Positions 53,146 to 61,711 of a stretch of DNA of 64,000 nucleotides are shown here, piece after piece. The notes beneath the pieces are model-generated. The model ran no database searches. It was not told the origin of the DNA and saw only the letters and a list, made by a program, of their open reading frames with translations. This DNA comes from Alphaproteobacteria bacterium. Lineage in GTDB: Bacteria > Pseudomonadota > Alphaproteobacteria > UBA8366 > Aestuariispiraceae. How positions within the stretch are numbered: the first letter of the stretch is position 1; every line of letters starts with the position of its first letter. Location of the stretch: NCBI GenBank assembly GCA_030065235.1, contig JASJDC010000005.1, positions 186,001-250,000 of the forward strand, given 5' to 3'. A program made the position numbers and the translations under genes.

Positions 53146-53670
53146 ATGTCCACCTCGAAAAAAGCGTCGGCCGCGAAAGTCGACACCAAGCAAATCGAAG
53201 AAGCCGTCGCCGTCGGCAAGGAGACCGTTGAGAAAGCGGTCGCCGCCACCAAGGAGAAGGTCGAACAGGCCGTCGCTGTGACCAAAGAGCAGGTCGAAAA
53301 AGCGTCGGACGCCGCGATCAAAGGCTATGACGAAGTCGCCGCCTACAATCAGAAGAGCTTTGAGGTCTTCACCAAGTTCAGCGAAAGCTATGCGAAAGGC
53401 GCTGAAGAGTTCGGCAAAGCCTACTACGCGTTCGTCAAATCGACCGCTGACGCCAACGCCGAAGTCGCGAAATCCCTGATGTCGGCCAAGACCATCAACG
53501 AAGTCGTCGAAATTCAGTCTGACTTCGCCCGGTCGCAATTCGATGTCATGGTCGCCGAAAGCGGCAAGCTGAACGAGTTGGGCGTTAAAGTCGCCACCGA
53601 CGCGTTCGAGCCGGTCCAGGCGCACCTTAACGACACGGTTGAGCGTTTCGCAAAGCCGTTGGCCGCTTAA
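53146..53670 (+). CDS. Phasin family protein
   Basis: This 174-residue phasin coats polyhydroxyalkanoate granules. It has a Lys/Ala/Glu-rich coiled N-terminal region of near-repeats (EEAVAVGKETVEKAVAATKE and so on) and a Phasin_2 core: YDEVAAYNQKSFEVFTKFSES, then NEVVEIQSDFARSQFDVMVAES. ATG 53146 is chosen because GGAGAAAG lies 5 bp before it. Two palindromes at the promoter suggest control by a PhaR-type repressor. Strong terminators follow. Confidence 0.9.
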   Translation: MSTSKKASAAKVDTKQIEEAVAVGKETVEKAVAATKEKVEQAVAVTKEQVEKASDAAIKGYDEVAAYNQKSFEVFTKFSESYAKGAEEFGKAYYAFVKSTADANAEVAKSLMSAKTINEVVEIQSDFARSQFDVMVAESGKLNELGVKVATDAFEPVQAHLNDTVERFAKPLAA

Positions 53671-53685
53671 GCCAAGCGCGACAAA

Positions 53686-53712
53686 CCCGGCTCTGCGCAG
53701 CGCAGAGCCGGG
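53686..53712. repeat. 12-bp perfect stem-loop after phasin gene
   Basis: CCCGGCTCTGCG-CAG-CGCAGAGCCGGG is a perfect inverted repeat with a 3-nt loop, 16 bp after the phasin stop. It has no T-run of its own and probably protects the transcript 3' end upstream of the next terminator. Confidence 0.7.
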
Positions 53713-53720
53713 ATTTGAGG

Positions 53721-53747
53721 AAGGCCCGGTCCATGCCGGGCCTTTTT
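53721..53747 (+). terminator. Intrinsic terminator of the phasin gene
   Basis: AAGGCCCGG and CCGGGCCTT form a 9-bp stem with a 6-nt loop, followed by TTTTT (53743-53747). Confidence 0.9.
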
Positions 53748-53977
53748 CTATGCTTTGGCCGTCCCAGCCGCGGCGCGGCCGGTAGTGGGTTTCCAGTCAA
53801 TGGCGGGGATGATATACGCCCCCAAAATCCCCGACACACAGCATGGGCGCGCTCAACGAGCCGCTGCGTCCGAGGGGTCGGCGGTTCGGTGAGTCTCGCT
53901 TGGAGACGCCGGGCCGGCGGCTGGCGACGCCGTTGCGGCGCGCACCCTGATCGCCCCATGCGCGAAGGAGACCGATC

Positions 53978-54580
53978 ATGGCGAAACTACTGATGCCGAA
54001 AGCGACCGCCGTCTGGCTGATCGACAACACGACCCTGTCTTTCGAGCAAATCTCAGCCTTCACAGACCTGCACAGTCTCGAGGTTCAGGCGATCGCTGAC
54101 GGCGAGGTCGCCGGCGGCATGCACGGCATGGACCCGGTGGCGAACGGTCAACTCAGCGCCGACGAGATCCAGCGTTGCGAGGCGGACCCGACCGCGCGGC
54201 TTCAGCTTCAGGAATCCGACCTGCCCGAACCGGTGGTCCGCCAGAAAGGGCCGCGCTATACGCCGGTCTCCAAGCGCGCTGACAAGCCGGACGCCATCGC
54301 CTGGTTGGCGCGTCATCATCCGGAGCTCAACGACGCGCAGATTGGGCGGCTGATCGGCACCACCAAGCCGACAATCGCGGCGGTCAAGGACCGATCGCAC
54401 TGGAATTCCTCCAATCTGCGTCCGCGCTCGCCGGTCGAACTCGGCCTGTGCCGTCAGGAAGAACTGTCGATCGAGATTCAGAAAGCGATCAAGGCGGGCC
54501 GGAAGCCGCTGGAAACGCCGATCCAGGAAGTGTTTGAGGAAGAACCGGATACGCGGCCCGGCTGGCAGGGGCTGGAATAG
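53978..54580 (+). CDS. trcR: Cell-cycle transcriptional regulator TrcR (DUF1013)
   Basis: This 200-residue protein is a full match to the alphaproteobacterial DUF1013 family: the opening MAKLLMPKATAVWLIDNTTLSFEQIS, then LNDAQIGRLIGTTKPTIAAVKDRSHWNS (a helix-turn-helix-like segment), and the tail RPGWQGLE. In Caulobacter the family member was named for binding cell-cycle gene promoters. It is highly conserved and is usually a single-gene unit, as here. Confidence 0.93.
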   Translation: MAKLLMPKATAVWLIDNTTLSFEQISAFTDLHSLEVQAIADGEVAGGMHGMDPVANGQLSADEIQRCEADPTARLQLQESDLPEPVVRQKGPRYTPVSKRADKPDAIAWLARHHPELNDAQIGRLIGTTKPTIAAVKDRSHWNSSNLRPRSPVELGLCRQEELSIEIQKAIKAGRKPLETPIQEVFEEEPDTRPGWQGLE

Positions 54581-54721
54581 GAAGCGGCGGGCCGGAAACG
54601 GTTGGCTTCGGTGCGCGGTTCGGCAGCTTGACGGGGCTTCAATTCGAATGCTCCGGCCCAATATCCAATGATGCCGGCGCACCGGCGCTGATCCATCGTC
54701 TGAGCCAGGCGTAGGAGGAGA

Positions 54722-55192
54722 GTGTCCTTGTCATTGCCTGAGAGAGAGATGTTTTCACGGTTTCGATTCGAGGGCCGGTCCGGTGCCGGCGGCGCCGCCG
54801 GCCGGTTTGTCGCGCCGGTCCGGCGGATAACGGCGCGACCCGTTGTCGCGGCCGAGGATGATGGACCTGGCGATGATGACAGGGGCGGCGGCGGCGACGG
54901 CCAGACCGGCCTTCTGACCAAGACCAAACCCAAGACCAAAAAACCCAATATGTACAAGGTCTTGATGCTGAATGACGACTACACGCCGATGGAGTTCGTC
55001 GTTTATGTCTTGGAAAAATTCTTCCAAAAAAACCGCGAAGAAGCGACGGCGATCATGCTGCATGTCCATCGCCGCGGCGTCGGCGTCTGCGGCGTGTTTC
55101 CGTACGATGTCGCGGAAACAAAGGTGAACCAGGTCATGGACGCCGCCCGCAAAGAGCAGCATCCGCTTCAATGCACGCTTGAAAAAGAGTAG
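54722..55192 (+). CDS. clpS: ClpS, ClpA adaptor
   Basis: This 156-residue ClpS delivers N-degron substrates to ClpAP. The core reads [25 protein letters not shown], then [29 protein letters not shown]; the N-degron pocket residues (NDD...TPMEFV) and the ClpA-contact His are kept. About 75 N-terminal residues, Arg/Gly/Asp-rich, exceed the usual short tail. The start is uncertain: GTG 54722 lies 3 bp after AGGAGG, and TTG 54728 has better spacing. clpA follows on the same strand. Confidence 0.94.
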   Translation: MSLSLPEREMFSRFRFEGRSGAGGAAGRFVAPVRRITARPVVAAEDDGPGDDDRGGGGDGQTGLLTKTKPKTKKPNMYKVLMLNDDYTPMEFVVYVLEKFFQKNREEATAIMLHVHRRGVGVCGVFPYDVAETKVNQVMDAARKEQHPLQCTLEKE

Positions 55193-55414
55193 CCCCGCCC
55201 GGGTTCAGCGTCTCAGAAAGGCGACTAGGTCCGAAAATCATCGCGGTCAAGTCTGGCGCCTCGAGAAAATCATCTCCAAACTACAATTAGCTCTTAAGGG
55301 GCGCCGTCTTTGCGCTGCGCGCCGACCGGGCGGGCCGGCATGTTGGTCCGGCGACGCATCCGTCGCCGTATCTCCTGTAAGGGCATGGCAGACTGATAGA
55401 GGAACGCGGGTCGT

Positions 55415-57748
55415 ATGTTGTCGAAGAACCTGGAAGAAACGCTTCACCGCGCTTTGGCGCACGCCCGGACGCGGCGTCACGAATATGCGACGTTGGAGCA
55501 TCTGCTGCTTTCTTTGACTGAGGACCAGGACGCGATTGCCGTGTTGCGGGCCTGTGGAGTGGAGATCGAGAAGCTACGGGGCGATGTCGTCGACTATCTC
55601 GACAATGATCTGTCGTCGCTGATCGCCGCCTCCGATGACGATCCGAAACCGACCGCCGGTTTTCAGCGGGTTTTGCAGCGCGCCGCCATTCATGTTCAAT
55701 CGTCGGGCCGCGAAGAGGTCACCGGGGCTAATGTCCTGGTGGCGATTTTCTCAGAACGCGAGAGCCACGCGGTCTATTTCCTGCAGCTGCAGGATATGAC
55801 GCGCTTCGACGCGGTGAATTATATCAGCCACGGCATCGCCAAAGTGCCCGGGCAATCTGAGCCCGACTCGGCTAAGGTCAGCGGCGCTGACGAGGACGCT
55901 CAGGCCGAGGCGGTGAACAAGGACGGGTCGGAGGCGCTCGACGCCTACTGCGTCGATCTGAACGCGAAAGCTGGCGAGGGCAAGATCGATCCCTTGATCG
56001 GCCGGGTCGCCGAGGTAGAACGCACCATCCAAATCCTCTGCCGCCGAACCAAGAATAACCCGCTCTTGGTCGGCGATCCCGGCGTCGGCAAGACCGCCAT
56101 CGCCGAGGGCCTCGCCAAACGTATCGTCGAGGGCGACGTGCCCGCCGTCTTGGCTGACTGCACCATCTTCCAGCTCGATATGGGAACCCTTCTGGCGGGC
56201 ACCCGCTATCGCGGCGATTTCGAGGAACGCCTGAAGGCGGTGATGAAGGAGCTGGAGGAAACCGAGGGCGCCATTCTGTTCATCGACGAGATCCATACGG
56301 TGATCGGCGCCGGGGCGACGACAGGCGGCGCGATGGATGCGTCCAACCTGTTGAAGCCGGCCTTGGCGAACGGTTCGCTGCGCTGCATCGGCTCCACGAC
56401 CTACAAAGAATTCCGCGGCTATTTCGAGAAAGACCGTGCGCTCGCAAGGCGGTTCCAGAAGATCGATGTCAATGAGCCGTCGATCCCCGACACGGTGAAG
56501 ATCCTCAAGGGCCTGAAACCCTATTATGAAGAGCATCACCGGGTGCGCTATACCGCCGACGCGCTGAAGACCGCCGTCGATCTCTCGGCGCGTTACATCA
56601 ACGACCGGAAGCTTCCGGACAAGGCGATCGATGTGATCGACGAGGTCGGGGCCGCACAGATGCTGCTGCCGGAATCGAAACGTAAGAAGACGATTTCTGT
56701 GAAAGACGTCGAAGCGGTCGTCGCCAAGATCGCCCGCATCCCGCCGAAACAAGTGTCGCGCGACGATCGTGAGAACTTGCGCAATCTGGAGGCTGATCTG
56801 CGCATGGTCGTTTACGGTCAGGACAAGGCGATCACCGCCTTGTCCTCGGCGATAAAGCTGAGCCGCGCCGGGCTGCGGGAGGTGGAGAAGCCGATCGGTT
56901 CTTACCTGTTCTCCGGCCCCACCGGCGTCGGCAAGACCGAGGTGGCGCGGCAGCTCGCGAAGACGCTGGGCGTTGAGCTCAAGCGTTTCGATATGTCTGA
57001 ATATATGGAGCGGCATACGGTCTCGCGTCTGATCGGCGCGCCGCCCGGCTATGTCGGTTTCGATCAGGGCGGTCTGCTGACCGACGCGATCGATCAGAAC
57101 CCGCATTGCGTCGTGCTGCTGGACGAGATCGAGAAAGCGCATCCGGACCTGTTCAACATTCTGCTGCAGGTCATGGATTACGGGAAGCTGACCGACAATA
57201 ACGGCAAGAGCGTCGATTTCCGCAACGTCGTGCTGATCATGACCACCAACGCGGGCGCGTCCGACATGGCGAAACCGGCCATCGGCTTCAACCGCGAGGG
57301 CCGGGAAGGCGAGGATCAGGAAGCCATCGAGAAGATGTTCACCCCTGAATTCCGAAACCGGCTCGATGCGGTGATCCCATTCGACTATCTGTCGGAAGAC
57401 GTGATCGACAAGGTCGTCGACAAGTTCGTCATCGAGCTCGAGGCGCAACTGGCCGACCGGCGCGTCGCCATCGAACTCACCGATGCGGCCCGGCGTTGGC
57501 TCGGCAAAAAAGGCTATGACAAGCTGTTCGGCGCGCGGCCTTTGGCGCGCGTCATCCAGGAGAATATCAAACAGCCGCTTGCCGAGGAAATGCTGTTCGG
57601 GGCCTTGAAGGATGGCGGTCTGGCGATCGTCGACAAGGATCTGGACGCCGACAAACTGGCGCTCCGCTATGAGGATGAGAAAAGCGCCAAGCGCCCCAAG
57701 CCCGGTTCCGATAAGGACGCGGCGAAGGACCCCGAATTCGTCAAATAA
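55415..57748 (+). CDS. clpA: ClpA, ATPase subunit of ClpAP
   Basis: This 777-residue AAA+ unfoldase has a Clp N domain (about 1-145), an AAA module with Walker [14 protein letters not shown], and a second module with [13 protein letters not shown]. The spacer is short, with no ClpB-like coiled coil. A ClpP-contact loop of the IGL/IGF type is present (IGFNREG region). The C-terminal tail is charged and rich in Lys/Asp. The 222-bp gap after clpS contains a GGCGACG-CATC-CGTCGCC hairpin (55350-55367), so clpA may have its own promoter. Confidence 0.96.
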   Translation: MLSKNLEETLHRALAHARTRRHEYATLEHLLLSLTEDQDAIAVLRACGVEIEKLRGDVVDYLDNDLSSLIAASDDDPKPTAGFQRVLQRAAIHVQSSGREEVTGANVLVAIFSERESHAVYFLQLQDMTRFDAVNYISHGIAKVPGQSEPDSAKVSGADEDAQAEAVNKDGSEALDAYCVDLNAKAGEGKIDPLIGRVAEVERTIQILCRRTKNNPLLVGDPGVGKTAIAEGLAKRIVEGDVPAVLADCTIFQLDMGTLLAGTRYRGDFEERLKAVMKELEETEGAILFIDEIHTVIGAGATTGGAMDASNLLKPALANGSLRCIGSTTYKEFRGYFEKDRALARRFQKIDVNEPSIPDTVKILKGLKPYYEEHHRVRYTADALKTAVDLSARYINDRKLPDKAIDVIDEVGAAQMLLPESKRKKTISVKDVEAVVAKIARIPPKQVSRDDRENLRNLEADLRMVVYGQDKAITALSSAIKLSRAGLREVEKPIGSYLFSGPTGVGKTEVARQLAKTLGVELKRFDMSEYMERHTVSRLIGAPPGYVGFDQGGLLTDAIDQNPHCVVLLDEIEKAHPDLFNILLQVMDYGKLTDNNGKSVDFRNVVLIMTTNAGASDMAKPAIGFNREGREGEDQEAIEKMFTPEFRNRLDAVIPFDYLSEDVIDKVVDKFVIELEAQLADRRVAIELTDAARRWLGKKGYDKLFGARPLARVIQENIKQPLAEEMLFGALKDGGLAIVDKDLDADKLALRYEDEKSAKRPKPGSDKDAAKDPEFVK

Positions 57749-57872
57749 CCCGCCGGCGGCGCTGGGCGTGTGGGGGCGGCCTATAGCCCTGCTGCGCCAT
57801 CCGATTCGACATTGCCGTCCCCTGCGTTAAAGTAGCGATTCATTTGGTTTTGCTGCGGGAGGATATGTCGAC

Positions 57873-58919
57873 ATGGGGGTGTCGTTTAACCGGGTATCGT
57901 TGCGCGCGTTGGTTATCGCGCTGTGCATGGCGGCTTTGGCCGCGTGCGTCACGATCAATGAGAATCTGGACGCCGGAAAACTCAGGGTCCAGGCCGGTCA
58001 GACAACCGACCAGGTGATCGCGCTGCTCGGCCAGCCGCCGCAGCGGAAAGTGCGCGGCTCCTCCGAAGCGTGGCAATATTGCACCACAAAAGCATTCACC
58101 GACGATTATCTGGCGGTGTTCTTTATCGATGGGCGGGTTGTCGCTACCGAAAACTACACGCACTCGCAACAAGGCGACTGCACGGAGTTCTTCCGAGAGG
58201 TGGTTTGGGATTTTAAGTCCTTGCCGGCAGCGGCCAGAGAGGCGCCGCCGACGCCGCAACCCGAGGAAGAGCGCGGTGGATTATCGACCGGAACCGGTTT
58301 CTTCATAACCGCCGATGGCGATTTCGTAACAAACCAACATGTGGTCGATGGGTGTAACGCGGTCTATGTCGATGGCGCGCGATCGGCGCGCCTTGTCGCG
58401 GCCGATCCTGTCAACGACTTGGCGCTGCTGCGGGTGGACGCCGATTATGACGATCACGCGCGGATTCGACCCGGCGGGCGCGCGAAACTGGGCGAGGAGG
58501 TCTTCACCTTCGGCTATCCCTATACCGGCGTGCTGTCCAGTTCAGGCAGCTTCACCCGCGGTCATGTTTCGTCACTGGCCGGTGTGGCGAGCGATACCGG
58601 GAAATTGCAGATAACAACGCCGATTCAGCCGGGAAACAGCGGCGGCGCCTTGGTCGACACGGAAGGCGAAGTCGTCGGCGTCGTGGTGGCGAAACTGGAC
58701 GCACTCAGGTTCGCCGTGGAGATGGGCGACATTCCGCAGAATGTTAATTTCGCAATCAACGCCAACGCCCTGTCCTCGTTCTTGATCACGCATGGTGTGG
58801 AATTGCCGAGCGGGTCGGCTGTCGAGGGCGCGCGGTCGGCGGATGGCGACGCCGATGCGGTCGATAGGGTTGTGAAGAAGGTAAGGGGCTTCACACGGCT
58901 GGTTGTCTGCGAGTCCTGA
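57873..58919 (+). CDS. Lipoprotein trypsin-like protease with BamE-like N-domain
   Basis: This 348-residue protein starts with a signal peptide and lipobox LAAC (C25). Residues 30-95 (LRVQAGQTTDQVIALLGQPP, then WQYC...VFFIDGRVV) resemble the SmpA/OmlA/BamE fold. A trypsin-like domain follows with catalytic H156 (TNQHVVDG), D182 (VNDLALL) and S256 (QPGNSGGAL), as in DegP-type S1C proteases. No PDZ domain is seen. It is probably an outer-membrane-anchored protease or quality-control factor. The domain combination is unusual. Confidence 0.85.
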   Translation: MGVSFNRVSLRALVIALCMAALAACVTINENLDAGKLRVQAGQTTDQVIALLGQPPQRKVRGSSEAWQYCTTKAFTDDYLAVFFIDGRVVATENYTHSQQGDCTEFFREVVWDFKSLPAAAREAPPTPQPEEERGGLSTGTGFFITADGDFVTNQHVVDGCNAVYVDGARSARLVAADPVNDLALLRVDADYDDHARIRPGGRAKLGEEVFTFGYPYTGVLSSSGSFTRGHVSSLAGVASDTGKLQITTPIQPGNSGGALVDTEGEVVGVVVAKLDALRFAVEMGDIPQNVNFAINANALSSFLITHGVELPSGSAVEGARSADGDADAVDRVVKKVRGFTRLVVCES

Positions 58920-58960
58920 CTGAAGGCTGAAGGAACGGGCCACAGGCCAGGTCGGCCCGC

Positions 58961-59944
58961 TCACGGGATCAGCACGGCGGCGCCGTTGAAGCGTCCCGTC
59001 CGCAGATCGTTGAGGGCTCGGTTTGCTTCGGCCAACGGATAGCGCTTCACCGTGTTCTTGACCCCCGCCCTGGCGGCGAGGGCGAGAAAATCCACGCCGT
59101 CCTGGCGCGTCAGATTGGCGACGGACTGGATCGCGCGTTCCTGCCAAAGATCGCGATACGGGAAGCTCGGAATATCGCTCATATGGATGCCGGCGCAGAT
59201 CACACGCCCGCCTTTTCGCACTGATTTCAAGGCGATCGGAACCAGCGCGCCCACCGGCGCGAAGAGGATGGCGGCGTCGAGCGGTTCCGGCGGGGTCTGG
59301 TCCGAGCCCCCGGCCCAGGTACAGCCCAACTGCCGCGCGAAACCCTGTCCCGACTCGTCGCCTGGCTTGGTGAAGGCGTAGACGGATCGGCCTTCGAAAC
59401 GCGCGGTCTGCGCCAGGATATGCGCCGCCGCCCCGAATCCGTAAAGGCCGAGGCGCGGGGCGTCGCCCGCCATGCGATAGGCGCGGTGGCCGATCAGACC
59501 CGCGCACATGAACGGCGCCGCCTCGACGGGGTCCAGACTTTCCGGCACGGGGAAACAATAGGCCGTGTCGGCGACCGCGTATTCGGCGTAGCCGCCATCT
59601 CGCGTGTACCCAGTGAATTCCGGACGGTCGCAGAGATTCTCGCGATCCGCCGCACAATAGGCGCAGGCGCCGCATGTATGGCCGAGCCACGGCACGCCGA
59701 CCCGATCGCCAAGCTGAAACTGTTTTGCGCCGGACCCAACCTCGACAACCGTGCCGACAATTTCGTGGCCGGGGATCAGCGGCCGCTTGGGATCCGGCAA
59801 CTCGCCATCCAGAATATGCAGATCGGTGCGGCAGACCCCGCAGGCCGCCACCTTCAGCAAGACCTGATCGGGGCCTGGGACGGGCCTGGCCACCCGCTTC
59901 AGGACGAGCGGCGCGCCCGCCGTTTCCAGAACCATTGCTTTCAT
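58961..59944 (-). CDS. Zinc-dependent alcohol dehydrogenase
   Basis: This protein of about 327 residues is a medium-chain dehydrogenase. The catalytic-zinc region is CGVCRTDLHILDGELP with GHEIVGTV; the structural zinc site is CGACAYCAADRENLC. The NAD(P) fold shows LGLYGFGAAAHILAQ. This resembles the AdhP/AdhA type acting on primary alcohols. ATG 59944 (MKAMVLE) is taken as start; a GTG at 59959 is possible. No partner aldehyde dehydrogenase is adjacent. Confidence 0.92.
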   Translation of the reverse strand: MKAMVLETAGAPLVLKRVARPVPGPDQVLLKVAACGVCRTDLHILDGELPDPKRPLIPGHEIVGTVVEVGSGAKQFQLGDRVGVPWLGHTCGACAYCAADRENLCDRPEFTGYTRDGGYAEYAVADTAYCFPVPESLDPVEAAPFMCAGLIGHRAYRMAGDAPRLGLYGFGAAAHILAQTARFEGRSVYAFTKPGDESGQGFARQLGCTWAGGSDQTPPEPLDAAILFAPVGALVPIALKSVRKGGRVICAGIHMSDIPSFPYRDLWQERAIQSVANLTRQDGVDFLALAARAGVKNTVKRYPLAEANRALNDLRTGRFNGAAVLIP

Positions 59945-60189
59945 CGCAGGCGCTCGCACCGGAACGTCAGAAGCGACCAGTCTATGGCTTGCAGGACAGG
60001 ACCGACTTGACCCGGGTCAAACGATAGGCCGGCCATCGCACGAGGCCATCCTTTGGTCTAGCGCCGCGATACTGGTCCAATTAACCATATTAGATTTACC
60101 TTTTTTAAAGATTCATCGGGCATTTTTAGGTCTTTGTTCGGGCGCGTTCATTCAGCTTGGTCAGGCCGCGCCTTTTGGAGTTTACACTC

Positions 60190-61224
60190 ATGTTCGCGAC
60201 CGCCGCCCAACCAAACGAGACAGACTACGATGACGGCTACATCCCGCTTAAAATTCGGTTCGCCGCGTGGTGGGAAGGCGTCGAACCGCGCACCTTAGTC
60301 CGAAAAAATTTGGCGTCTCCGTCGATCGCGTCCCCCGCCCAGGCCTCCGAATTCGACCGGGCGCCGGACGAGCCGCCGGACCCGGACTGGGTCGCCGAAC
60401 ATGGTCGGGAGATCGATGTCGACCTGCCGACTGAAGCCCCGGCCCTGATCTGGCCCAAGACCCGGCTCGACCTTGCATCCGTATTGTGGGGCCTCGATGA
60501 TGAGGTCGTGAGTCCGGGCGGCGTCGCGTATAGCCAACGCCTGGTTGAGCCGATGGCGCTCTGTAAGGGACGGCGGTTTCTTGACCTATCCGCCGGTCTT
60601 GGCGGCGGCGCGCGAGCGATCTGCATGGCGAGCGACGCGGATGTTGACGGAGTCGATCTGGATCCGGAACTGGCGGCGCATGCGATGGTCCTATCGATCC
60701 AGCGCGGCTTGAACGAGCGGGTTCCGATCAAACATCTGAACCCGGACAGGGCGGACCTAGGTTCAGCCAAATATGACGGGGTCCTGGCGCGGGAAATGAT
60801 GTTCCAGCTCGCCGATCGGGACGGTCTTCTGAAATCCGTGCACACCGCTCTCAAACCGCACGGGCATTTCGTCTTCACTGACTTCGTACTGGCCGAAGGC
60901 GTGAGCCGGGACGATCCCGATGTGTGGGACTGGCTGGACAGTGAACGCGATGGCGTAGCCCCCGCGCCGATCGACTATTACCGGAATAGAATAGAGCTTT
61001 TGGGCTTTGATCTGCAGGAGGAAACTTTCGAATGCGAGACCTATTGCAGCTTCATACAGCGCGCTTGGGCGCAGTTCATGGCCAACCTCGCCAAGGACAC
61101 CCTCACGCGTGAGTACGTGTCCGCCATGATCCTCGAGGCGGAATTCTGGATGAAGCGGGTGAAGGTCTTAAACAGCGGCAAGGTCCGTCTGCTCCGCTGC
61201 CACGCGACCAAGGGAACACTGTAG
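60190..61224 (+). CDS. SAM-dependent class I methyltransferase, unknown substrate
   Basis: This 344-residue protein has a class I methyltransferase core: [18 protein letters not shown] (motif I), [14 protein letters not shown], and [14 protein letters not shown]. About 120 extra residues precede the core, including acidic DEPPDPDW, and the C-terminus is helical. It is preceded by an AT-rich 200-bp gap. The general look is of a ubiquinone/sterol-type or small-molecule methyltransferase, but no subfamily was recognised. A GGAG site lies before ATG 60190. Confidence 0.8.
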   Translation: MFATAAQPNETDYDDGYIPLKIRFAAWWEGVEPRTLVRKNLASPSIASPAQASEFDRAPDEPPDPDWVAEHGREIDVDLPTEAPALIWPKTRLDLASVLWGLDDEVVSPGGVAYSQRLVEPMALCKGRRFLDLSAGLGGGARAICMASDADVDGVDLDPELAAHAMVLSIQRGLNERVPIKHLNPDRADLGSAKYDGVLAREMMFQLADRDGLLKSVHTALKPHGHFVFTDFVLAEGVSRDDPDVWDWLDSERDGVAPAPIDYYRNRIELLGFDLQEETFECETYCSFIQRAWAQFMANLAKDTLTREYVSAMILEAEFWMKRVKVLNSGKVRLLRCHATKGTL

Positions 61225-61256
61225 CGCCCAGGCGTCGAGCCGACCCTCGAGGCCGC

Positions 61257-61285
61257 TTGACACCCTGCGCGCCGGTCCCTATGTT
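61257..61285 (+). promoter_or_regulatory. Housekeeping promoter upstream of rpmJ
   Basis: TTGACA (61257-61262), a 17-bp spacer and TATGTT (61280-61285) make the best sigma-70-type promoter in the window. Transcription would start near 61292, about 115 bp upstream of the rpmJ ATG. Confidence 0.7.
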
Positions 61286-61362
61286 CCGCGCGCTTTCGAC
61301 AGAAAGACTGGATTTCAGCCCCGAATGTCGGGGTGCGGCGCGCTCGGCGCGCTTCTTTTTTT
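61286..61362 (+). ncRNA. Candidate small RNA or rpmJ leader with terminator
   Basis: Three hairpins follow the promoter in order: CTTTC/GAAAG around GACA (61293-61306), CCCCGA/TCGGGG around ATG (61319-61333), and GCGCGC/GCGCGC around TCG (61338-61352). The last is followed by TTCTTTTTTT (61353-61362). A 70-nt structured transcript would end here, 44 bp before the rpmJ start. It could be a free small RNA, a transcription attenuator of rpmJ, or a terminator of the methyltransferase gene. Confidence 0.5.
61338..61362 (+). terminator. Intrinsic terminator before rpmJ
   Basis: GCGCGC-TCG-GCGCGC with TTCTTTTTTT immediately after. It lies downstream of the rpmJ-proximal promoter, an odd position unless it regulates or defines a small RNA. 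Confidence 0.75.
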
Positions 61363-61405
61363 GCCCGTCCCGGCATGGCCGACGGGGACCGAGTGGAGAA
61401 GATCG

Positions 61406-61531
61406 ATGCGTGTAGCCAGCTCGCTGAAGACGTTGAAAAAGCGCCATAAGGATTGCCGAGTGATCCGCCGGAAGGGCCGGGTCTATGTGATCAACAAGAC
61501 CAACCCGCGCTTCAAGGCCCGCCAGGGCTAG
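61406..61531 (+). CDS. rpmJ: Ribosomal protein L36 (bL36)
   Basis: This 41-residue ribosomal protein reads [20 protein letters not shown] and then [21 protein letters not shown]. Only one Cys (C17) remains; the zinc-ribbon form with CxxC..C..H is absent, so this is the zinc-free (C-minus) type common in proteobacteria. GGAG lies upstream of the ATG. It is a single-gene unit with its own promoter and terminator. Confidence 0.97.
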   Translation: MRVASSLKTLKKRHKDCRVIRRKGRVYVINKTNPRFKARQG

Positions 61532-61595
61532 GATACGCGCCGCACCCGCACGTCCTGCCATCGGCGCCGCGCGCGGGCCGAGTGGTCAAAAAAGG

Positions 61596-61625
61596 AAAGC
61601 CGTCCGAAACTCGGGCGGCTTTTTG
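61596..61625 (+). terminator. Intrinsic terminator of rpmJ
   Basis: AAAGCCGTCCGA and TCGGGCGGCTTT pair over 12 positions (one G-U pair) around a 3-nt loop, ending in a TTTTT run. Confidence 0.88.
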
Positions 61626-61680
61626 CGTTTCCGCCGTCAGGTCGCCGGCTTGGGCTTGCCAATCGGGGCGCCGGTGAGGC

Positions 61681-61699
61681 AAATTGGTAATACCAATTT
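61681..61699. promoter_or_regulatory. GntR/FCD-type operator before glcD
   Basis: AAATTGGTAATACCAATTT is a perfect 8-bp inverted repeat with a 3-bp centre. The core TGGT-n3-ACCA is the pattern bound by FadR/PdhR/GlcC/LldR-type regulators. It ends 12 bp before the glcD ATG and abuts the ribosome site GGGAG (61700-61704). Confidence 0.65.
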
Positions 61700-61711
61700 G
61701 GGAGTCACCCG

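Larger units (their letters stand above)
53671..53977 (+). other. 307-bp intergenic region with two hairpins
   Basis: Between the phasin gene and trcR. It holds a 12-bp perfect stem-loop and a classical terminator near its start. The rest is GC-rich and has no recognisable gene; an AAGGAGA site precedes trcR. Confidence 0.6.

Noticed and set aside
53037-53625. Minus-strand open frames opposite the phasin gene
   Set aside because: They mirror the repetitive Lys/Ala/Glu codons of the phasin and give Phe/Leu/Gly-rich peptides without family resemblance.
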